Assembly (NCBI GenBank): GCA_020061125.1
Contig: JAGUYV010000306.1
Coordinates: forward strand, 1-5,703
Direction: 5' to 3'
Source: a bacterium
Lineage (GTDB): Bacteria > UBP15 > UBA6099 > DSWB01
DNA length: 5,703 bases
The translations under genes and the position numbers were made by a program. Below the pieces are notes generated by a model. It searched no databases. It was not told where the DNA came from and worked only from the letters and a program-made list of their open reading frames with translations. Below are positions 1-5,085 of the stretch, one piece after another (the stretch's first letter is position 1; every line of letters starts with the position of its first letter).

Positions 1-251
1 ACGATGCCGGCCAGGGGGCCGGCGCCGGGAACGGCGTCCGCGACCTGTTCCACATGCCGGGGCAGTTCGGGCGCTTCGGGCCGCAGTCCCACGGCCAGAA
101 CCCTGTCGAACAGGGGCGTGATTACATGCGCCACATGGGCCAGCAGGGGCCGGCCGCCGAAATCCAGCCATTCCTTGGGCTGCCCGTAGCGGCTGCTCCG
201 GCCGCCGCACAGAATTGCCGCAGTCATTTTGGGTTGCGCATCAATGCTCAT
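1..251 (-). CDS. mobA: MobA-like molybdenum cofactor guanylyltransferase, N-terminal part (cut by window edge)
   Basis: The visible 83 residues are the nucleotide-binding start of an NTP-transferase. Residues 14-26 read LCGGRSSRYGQPK, matching the family signature LxGGxSxRxGxxK that binds the GTP phosphates. Residues 76-83 read PGAGPLAGI-like (GPLAGI at 78-83), a second block typical of MobA. MobA transfers GMP from GTP to molybdopterin to make the guanine-dinucleotide cofactor of DMSO-reductase-type enzymes, in the cytoplasm. I chose the ATG at 251 because GAGG lies at 261-264 with a 9-base spacer; the alternative ATG at 227 has no Shine-Dalgarno sequence. The 3' end lies beyond position 1. 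No other cofactor gene is visible, so a related nucleotidyltransferase (for example a MocA-like CTP/GTP enzyme) cannot be excluded. The gene follows the dehydrogenase on the same strand after a 174-base gap. Confidence 0.82.
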   Translation of the reverse strand, partial: MSIDAQPKMTAAILCGGRSSRYGQPKEWLDFGGRPLLAHVAHVITPLFDRVLAVGLRPEAPELPRHVEQVADAVPGAGPLAGI

Positions 252-294
252 CCGGTCACGCCTCGCGCGCACTCATGCGCTCGAAGTTCATAAT

Positions 295-323
295 AGTGTA
301 TGGCGCGGCGCATAGTTTCACAA
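295..323 (-). promoter_or_regulatory. Weak candidate promoter for the mobA-like gene
   Basis: On the minus strand TTGTGA (318-323) and TACACT (295-300) are separated by 17 bases, each matching the sigma70 consensus at four of six positions. Transcription would start near 288, giving a leader of about 37 bases. A short perfect hairpin, GCGCA-TGAG-TGCGC at 267-280, would lie in that leader just before the Shine-Dalgarno sequence. The rest of the gap 252-425 shows no clear terminator for the upstream dehydrogenase, so read-through is also possible. Confidence 0.3.
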
Positions 324-425
324 ATCGCACCCGTAACCCAGACTCACCGCAGCGCAGGGGGACGAGCAAGTGAAATCTCCTTAGCGCGTCCGGTGTGAAA
401 CAAACGCCTCGTGCGCATTCGGGAA

Positions 426-1520
426 TTACTGATCGAGAAACAGTTCCACGCCGCGCTTCTGGATGCGGGGAAGAAAATCATCGGGTTCGAGCGCGGATTC
501 CGCGGCGTGAACGCCCGGTTTGTTGAGTTCGCCGCGAGCGATCATGAGTGCGCCTTCCACGGCCGGAATGCTGGTGATGTCCGCAATGTGCCCCACGCCG
601 CTGTATGTGTGGTGCGCGGATTTGCCGCCTTTTTCGCCGTAAGCGTCAATGCGGAACACGGATTTGTCTATGCCGCCCTTGCCGAATATGCCGGCCTGTT
701 CAATGGGCAGGAAGATGTTTGCGAGCTTGTCGCGCTTTTTGGGCGTGTTGCTCAAACCGAGCAGGCCCACTGTGGTGGCCAGCGCCGCGATATAAGGCGG
801 GTGAATGCCGCCGCGCAGACTCACTTCCTCGAGTCCTGGCAGGTTGCGAGGCACGCTCACGGATTCGGCGTGCCCCGTGTAATACACGGGCAGTTTGCCC
901 ATGGGCGCCGGAAACTCCACGACTTTGCGGCCCATGCCGGTTTTGACCTTGATTTCCCTGCCGTTCTTCCACTGAAGGGTGTGGCCGCTGAAAATGTGCA
1001 GCACATGCTTGATGTTGGCGAGGCCGATGTCCTCGTTGGAGCCGCCAGCCCAGCTTATGTGGATCTTCCTGCACTTGTCCATGGACTGGTAGCCTTTTTT
1101 GGCCAGCAGGTTGGTGATGCCCGGAGAATTGCCCAGGCCCGCTATCACGGTTACGCCCTCGGCCTTTGCCCGGTTGTCCAGGGACGCGGCGTCCAGGTAT
1201 GCGTCGTAGTCGTCGCAGATGGACACATACGGGACTTTTGCGTCAAGGCACGCGCCGATGATTTTCTTCTCGAACATGTAGAACGGGCCGATGAACCCCA
1301 TGGCTACATCCGCGCCCGCCACCACGGACGAAACCGAAGCCGGGTCCATGGCGTCCACTTTCACGGCCGACGCCTTGGCGCCGGTCTCCTGGGCGAACGC
1401 CGCGGCTTTGTCAATATTCAAATCCGCGATGATAATCTCTTTGACATCCGTTTCCTCGTTCAAAAGCCGCACGGCCACTTTGGCCATGTCCCCGCAACCG
1501 CCCAGCACACAGATTTTCAT
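426..1520 (-). CDS. Saccharopine dehydrogenase-family oxidoreductase
   Basis: This is a complete 364-residue protein. It opens with a Rossmann fold: MKICVLGGCGDM at residues 1-12 contains the glycine-rich dinucleotide loop, and D33 after the second strand (IIIADLN) is the usual acidic residue that contacts the adenosine ribose and often favours NAD. AGLGNSPGITN at residues 127-137 is the G-x-x-PG motif typical of saccharopine reductase-like enzymes. The remaining half fits the substrate-binding domain of this family. The size matches single-domain bacterial members. Known members reduce or oxidise imine-linked amino acids (saccharopine, carboxynorspermidine, lysine derivatives); the substrate here cannot be read from sequence. 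The start at 1520 is preferred: a G-run (1530-1535) precedes it by 9 bases. The longer reading from 1592 would begin inside the -10 box at 1591-1596. It is transcribed divergently from tsaE. Confidence 0.9.
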   Translation of the reverse strand: MKICVLGGCGDMAKVAVRLLNEETDVKEIIIADLNIDKAAAFAQETGAKASAVKVDAMDPASVSSVVAGADVAMGFIGPFYMFEKKIIGACLDAKVPYVSICDDYDAYLDAASLDNRAKAEGVTVIAGLGNSPGITNLLAKKGYQSMDKCRKIHISWAGGSNEDIGLANIKHVLHIFSGHTLQWKNGREIKVKTGMGRKVVEFPAPMGKLPVYYTGHAESVSVPRNLPGLEEVSLRGGIHPPYIAALATTVGLLGLSNTPKKRDKLANIFLPIEQAGIFGKGGIDKSVFRIDAYGEKGGKSAHHTYSGVGHIADITSIPAVEGALMIARGELNKPGVHAAESALEPDDFLPRIQKRGVELFLDQ

Positions 1521-1590
1521 TTTGATTCGCCCCCCGTGCTTGATAGACCCCCGTTCGCGGCGCAGTTCCGCGAAACGAAGTCCCGGCGCC

Positions 1591-1599
1591 ATTATATCA
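1591..1599 (-). promoter_or_regulatory. Extended -10 promoter of the dehydrogenase gene
   Basis: The minus strand reads TGATATAAT, a perfect TATAAT with the extended TGn element. No good -35 hexamer lies 16-18 bases upstream, which an extended -10 can tolerate. The predicted start is near 1584, leaving a leader of about 64 bases before the ATG at 1520. The match also argues against translation starting at the ATG inside this box (1592). Confidence 0.6.
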
Positions 1600-1609
1600 C
1601 AAGCGCGCC

Positions 1610-1640
1610 GCCGCGCGGCATTGTTTTGCGGCCGGGCCGC
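1610..1640. promoter_or_regulatory. Two GC-rich dyads between the divergent promoters
   Basis: GCCGCGCGGC at 1610-1619 is a perfect 10-base palindrome. GCGGCC-G-GGCCGC at 1628-1640 is a perfect inverted repeat with 6-base arms. Their centres lie about 19-20 bases apart, near two helical turns, and the first covers the -35 area of the dehydrogenase promoter. They could be operator half-sites, but short GC palindromes arise easily in DNA of this composition. Confidence 0.25.
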
Positions 1641-1676
1641 GGTTTCTGGGCCTGATAAGCCATTCGGGTATTGTGC

Positions 1677-1685
1677 TGTTATATT
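1677..1685 (+). promoter_or_regulatory. Extended -10 promoter of tsaE
   Basis: TGTTATATT matches the extended -10 pattern TGnTATAAT with one mismatch. No convincing -35 box is present. Transcription would begin near 1691-1693, only about 5-7 bases before the tsaE ATG at 1698, so the message would be leaderless or nearly so. Confidence 0.4.
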
Positions 1686-1697
1686 ATTTCATTAAGC

Positions 1698-2165
1698 ATG
1701 AGCGCAGAGACTGGACGAACCATCGAGACAACGGGCGCGGCGCATACCGAAGCGCTGGGCCGCGCCGTGGGCGAAGTTGCCGAAGCGGGACTTTATCTCG
1801 CATTGGACGGAGAACTGGGCGGGGGCAAGACCACATTCGTGCGCGGTCTGGCCGCGGGCCTTGGGGCGGCAGCGCGCGTGGCCAGCCCCACCTTTGTCAT
1901 CATGCGCGAATATTGCGGACGGCTGCCATTGTATCATTGCGACTTTTACCGGCTGGAACACGGCGGGGACATTGCGGAACTGGAACTCGATGCCTGTCTG
2001 GAGCGGGGCGTGGTGGCTGCGGAGTGGGCGAGCCTGTTCGAGCCGCCGCGCGGTGCGCGTGTGCTGGCCGTGCATTTCGAGTGGACCGGCGACGAAGCGC
2101 GCCGCGTCACCATGACCGCGCATTGCGAACGCACGCGCAAACTGCTTGCCGGAATCAAGCTGTAA
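1698..2165 (+). CDS. tsaE: tRNA threonylcarbamoyladenosine biosynthesis ATPase TsaE
   Basis: This is a complete 155-residue protein of the usual TsaE (YjeE) size. The Walker A loop is GELGGGKTT at residues 38-46, with K44 and T45 for ATP phosphate and magnesium. The family blocks follow in order: SPTFVIMREY at 63-72, HCDFYRLEH at 80-88 and EW at 109-110. TsaE binds the TsaB-TsaD complex in the cytoplasm and uses ATP hydrolysis to reset it during t6A37 formation on ANN-decoding tRNAs. tsaB and tsaD are not in the window. I chose the ATG at 1698 because the family fold begins soon after it. A TTG at 1671 would add nine residues but lies upstream of the predicted promoter box. There is no clear Shine-Dalgarno sequence before 1698. 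It converges with gene A, leaving 36 bases that hold no good terminator. Confidence 0.93.
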   Translation: MSAETGRTIETTGAAHTEALGRAVGEVAEAGLYLALDGELGGGKTTFVRGLAAGLGAAARVASPTFVIMREYCGRLPLYHCDFYRLEHGGDIAELELDACLERGVVAAEWASLFEPPRGARVLAVHFEWTGDEARRVTMTAHCERTRKLLAGIKL

Positions 2166-2201
2166 TTCCCGGACCAATCGAATGAGGTTGTTGAAACTGT
2201 G

Positions 2202-3065
2202 TTACGGGCTGCTGCACAGTTCCGGAACGGCTGCGCCGCTTTCCATGCCGAATGTTTGTTTAAGCAGCACGAAGTCCTTGATGTCAATGATTTCGTCGCC
2301 GTTAAAGTCCATGTCCGGATTGTAGGCGCTTTCGCCTTTTATGGAGCCGAATGGTTTTTTCAAGAGAACGACATCCGTGATATTGACAGCGCCGTCGCAG
2401 TTGAAGTCGCCGGTTTGGGGGCCGGCGCCGAGGCGAACGGTTCCCGCATCGGTCTGTCCTGTTGCAGCGGCCGTGACCCTGGCCGCATCCCGGTAGCCTG
2501 TCCCGCCGGATTCGCTTCCCGGAACATACATATAACCGGAATCGCCGGGGATCATCACGCGGATCGTTAGGGTTGCGGTCGCGCCTTCGGCAACGCTCGC
2601 CGTGAATGTACCGTCAGCGGCTGTTGTGGCCTGGCCCATTTCAACATCGCCGTTCATGAGCTTGATGGTGATGCCAGGAACCGGCTTGTCGGGATACCCG
2701 GATCCGGGCAGGGTGCCCCCGGTCGTGTCATACTCGGCGACAATGCCCGTAATCGTTCGCGCGGGTTCTGTAATGACTGTCACGCAATTGCTGCGCTCGC
2801 TTAATTGACCCTGTCCGTTCACCGCTTTGACCACGAAATAGTTGTACGGCATAATGCCGGAATCCGTCATTGTCCAATAGGTCGAGGTTGCTGGAATCAG
2901 GCCCTGGTTTTGCTGATAGAGCGTGTCTTGGCCGCAATCGCGAAGGGAATACACATGATATCCAGACAGGCCGGACAGTCCCGTTCCATCGGTATTTTGA
3001 ACCGGCGCGTTCCATATGAACTCGATTCCTTGCTGGCTCGATAAGGCGACAAGGCCGGTAGGCGG
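2202..3065 (-). repeat. Paralogous C-terminal cassette, copy in protein A
   Basis: Residues 331-617 of A (Fn3-like, prealbumin-like, dockerin and tail) align along their whole length with the last 287 residues of B. Shared landmarks are APVQNT-D/N-G, SGYHVY versus AGFHIF, GGT-x-x-G-x-GYP, NITD, DFVLLK and a final C-S-(S)-P. Over the 51 residues from the first-loop cysteine to the final FG I count 31 identities and no gaps. The DNA of this stretch is diverged (about three quarters identical over 65 bases compared by hand), so the duplication is not recent. Confidence 0.85.
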
Positions 3066-4055
3066 CATGGGCGCGACTTGCTTGTCCACGAAAAACACAT
3101 ATTCCTCCGCGGAGAAACTTCCGGCACTGTTGGTGGCGCGCATGGAAATATAGCTCTTGCCGTTGGGCAGCGCGTTCCAGAAAGCCTGGGGCAGTTTCCA
3201 GTTTTCCGTGAACCGGCTGGAATTCACAGTTTCGGCAAGAGTGGTCCAGGCGGCCACATCGCCGCATGGCCCTTGTGTGGAGCATGCCTGTATTTCGATG
3301 AGCTGGATCTTCTCGTCGCCGGTGTCGAATACATCCACATCATATTCGGCGGTGTTCGCCGAGAGCACGCTCTGGAATGGTGAAACCTTGTTCACAATTA
3401 TTGGACCGGACGAGCAAGTGATGTATGCCTCGAATTTGTCGTCAATGAGTTCAACAACATCGTAATAATACCATGCTAGTACTTTGGTTGACATTGCTGC
3501 GTTTGAAGAATAATAAACCAGGCTGGTCATTTCTCCAGGGGCCAATGACATGTTTTCGAAATTGAGATTCATGAGAATGAAATTGGGGTTGTTGGGCGGC
3601 CAGAGGTCGCTGAAAAGATTAGCCTTGCCGCCAAAAACATAGTGTGTGGTTCCCTCATATGTGCCGGGACATTCGCCGCCTGCAGTATCTGAAAAGAAAT
3701 TTTGCGGATCGAGATCGCAGGCAGGACCGGAAAACACCGCCGGATCGTATTCAATCGCTGTCTGGAATCCACCGACCGGGCTGGGCCAGGATGGATCCTG
3801 CTGAAACACGACATTGAAGGATTGGGCGCCGGAGCAGGAATCGAGTTTTATGAGTACATGAGAGCCGTCAAAGGCGTTGACCGCATTTGTGCAGGGCATT
3901 CCGGAAATATCGGCGGAGGCGGGAAGTATGCAGACTGCCGATTGAGGCCGCGCGGGGGTTGACGCAAGACAGCAGAATACAGCGCACGCCAAGGCAATGC
4001 CGATGCGCGGGAATCTGTCACCGTTCCGTCGAAAAGCTGCCGGAAATGATCTCAT
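2202..4055 (-). CDS. Exported multidomain protein with C-terminal dockerin (protein A)
   Basis: This is a complete 617-residue protein. Residues 1-17 are basic, 18-31 hydrophobic, with likely signal peptidase I cleavage near 38-41; no proper lipobox is seen. Residues about 42-217 form a candidate cohesin/CBM-like beta-sandwich (GGFQTAIEYDPAVF at 95-108). Residues 223-325 look Ig-like, 328-430 Fn3-like, and 433-543 prealbumin-like (carboxypeptidase regulatory type; GSGYPDKPVPGI at 451-462). The dockerin spans 548-603 with two complete calcium loops, DFNCDGAVNITD (550-561) and DFNGDEIIDIKD (583-594). The predicted mature chain has 12 cysteines, an even number that suits disulfides outside the cytoplasm. 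Dockerins bind cohesins, so the protein may attach to a surface or scaffold partner; no catalytic domain is visible. GGGAG at 4060-4064 precedes the ATG by 4 bases. The gene region encoding the N-terminal half is more AT-rich than its neighbours. Confidence 0.85.
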   Translation of the reverse strand: MRSFPAAFRRNGDRFPRIGIALACAVFCCLASTPARPQSAVCILPASADISGMPCTNAVNAFDGSHVLIKLDSCSGAQSFNVVFQQDPSWPSPVGGFQTAIEYDPAVFSGPACDLDPQNFFSDTAGGECPGTYEGTTHYVFGGKANLFSDLWPPNNPNFILMNLNFENMSLAPGEMTSLVYYSSNAAMSTKVLAWYYYDVVELIDDKFEAYITCSSGPIIVNKVSPFQSVLSANTAEYDVDVFDTGDEKIQLIEIQACSTQGPCGDVAAWTTLAETVNSSRFTENWKLPQAFWNALPNGKSYISMRATNSAGSFSAEEYVFFVDKQVAPMPPTGLVALSSQQGIEFIWNAPVQNTDGTGLSGLSGYHVYSLRDCGQDTLYQQNQGLIPATSTYWTMTDSGIMPYNYFVVKAVNGQGQLSERSNCVTVITEPARTITGIVAEYDTTGGTLPGSGYPDKPVPGITIKLMNGDVEMGQATTAADGTFTASVAEGATATLTIRVMIPGDSGYMYVPGSESGGTGYRDAARVTAAATGQTDAGTVRLGAGPQTGDFNCDGAVNITDVVLLKKPFGSIKGESAYNPDMDFNGDEIIDIKDFVLLKQTFGMESGAAVPELCSSP

Positions 4056-4120
4056 GATGCTCCCGATGACATTTTTTAATGTTCCATTTTCTGAACGAAC
4101 GGCTGCAACGGCTTCTTGCG

Positions 4121-4173
4121 TTATTGATGGTTGTGTTCCGTCATGCCTTATTAAGAATTCCCAGATGTTTCAT
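4121..4173 (-). other. Leader of gene A with two possible mini-ORFs
   Basis: The predicted transcript of A has a leader of about 117 bases. An ATG at 4173, almost at the predicted start site, opens a 10-codon frame (MKHLGILNKA, stop at 4141-4143). Its TGA overlaps an ATG at 4144 that opens a 7-codon frame ending at 4121. Neither has a Shine-Dalgarno sequence or a known counterpart. They may be chance; I saw no strong stem-loop or riboswitch pattern in the rest of 4056-4120. Confidence 0.15.
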
Positions 4174-4178
4174 GAAAA

Positions 4179-4187
4179 ATTATACCA
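4179..4187 (-). promoter_or_regulatory. Extended -10 promoter of gene A
   Basis: The minus strand reads TGGTATAAT, a perfect TATAAT with the extended TGn element, within the 166-base gap between the two dockerin genes. The -35 region has no good match. The predicted start is near 4172. It suggests that A can be transcribed apart from B, although no terminator separates them. Confidence 0.55.
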
Positions 4188-4221
4188 CAAAAATTGCCCA
4201 AACGCATCGTTCCAAAAAAAA

Positions 4222-5085
4222 TCATGGGCTGCAAGGGGACGGGTTCACCGGGCTGCCGGGGAGGCCGAAGTTGGGTTTGAGGAGAACGAAGTCGCTGATG
4301 TCCACGATCTGGTCGCCGTTGATGTCGGCGTTCACATTGTAGCCGTCTTCGCCCAGGGCCTTGCCGTATGCGGGTTTTAGCAGCACCATGTCCGTGATGT
4401 TCACGACCCAGTCGCAGTTGATGTCGCCCGCGGTGGGGCCGTGTCCCAAAGGCGCGACGGTTACGGTTTTGAACGCACCCGGGGATATGGTGACATCCTT
4501 GACCAGGGTACGCACTGCGGTGCCGCTGTTCATGGTGCCGTCGTCGTACAGGTAGCCGGATTCCTCGGTGATCACGGCCTGGAGGGTGAATGTTGCGCCC
4601 GTGGGGTTGCCGGTCACGGCCAGCGCGAACGAGCCGTCCGCGCCTGTAACCGCCGAGGCGATCTGCGTCTGGCCGCTCATGAGATACATTGTCAGCCCGG
4701 GCACGGCAACTTTGGGATAGCCCGTGCCCGCCACGGTGCCGCCGCTCATGTCCCGCCGCGTCACGGTTCCGAGCACGGCCTGGGGCGCGGTGACCGCGGC
4801 CGCGCATGTGGACGATGCGCTCAAGGTTCCGGATTCGTTCTCCGCGGTGAGGAAGTAATAGTAAAGTTCATTTTCCGACACGGTATCGTCGGAATAGGAC
4901 AGGGTTTCTGCGACGATAAGCGATGTGTCGAGTTGCACGGAATCCGTGCCGTAGCATGATGAGCCGCGGAAAATGTGGAAACCGGCCAGGTCCGTGAGAT
5001 CGGATCCGTTGGTGTTCTGAACGGGCGCAACCCATGTCACGGTGACGAGGGCTGTGGTGGAGGATGCGGCCACGGTGTCCGGCGG
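4222..5085 (-). repeat. Paralogous C-terminal cassette, copy in protein B
   Basis: Visible residues 207-493 of B match residues 331-617 of A in domain order and length. Both copies have exactly four cysteines: C250, C300, C430 and C491 here, against C374, C424, C553 and C614 in A. Spacing within each pair is identical (50 and 61 residues), and the distance between pairs differs by one residue. The regions upstream of the cassette do not look alike in the two proteins. Confidence 0.85.

Noticed and set aside
1521-1592. A start 24 codons upstream for the dehydrogenase
   Set aside because: The extra residues are not part of the Rossmann fold, and the ATG overlaps the TATAAT box predicted to drive the gene.
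411-1655. A 414-codon open frame on the plus strand opposite the dehydrogenase gene
   Set aside because: Its protein has no family motifs and is rich in His, Arg and Ala as expected from the antisense of a GC-rich gene. The minus strand carries a clear Rossmann enzyme with promoter and start.
1671-1697. A TTG start nine codons upstream for tsaE
   Set aside because: It is a weak start codon without a Shine-Dalgarno sequence and lies before the predicted transcription start.
2166-2201. A bidirectional terminator between the convergent tsaE and gene A
   Set aside because: The best stem (CAATC with GGTTG) has five pairs including a G-T wobble and no T-run follows, so no terminator is supported.
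2247-2414. Reading the dockerin as evidence for a true cellulosome locus
   Set aside because: No glycosidase, scaffoldin with tandem cohesins or carbohydrate-binding enzyme is visible, and the loop residues differ from clostridial cellulosomal dockerins.
4211-4260. An intrinsic terminator for gene B made by the eight-T run after its stop
   Set aside because: The GC-rich bases before the run contain direct rather than inverted copies of GGGCTGC, and the best stem has only three pairs.
4151-4807. A 218-codon frame on the minus strand in another frame within B, rich in Arg and His
   Set aside because: It overlaps the Fn3, prealbumin-like and dockerin coding frame, has low-complexity Arg/Gly/His content and shows no domain, so it is a shadow frame.
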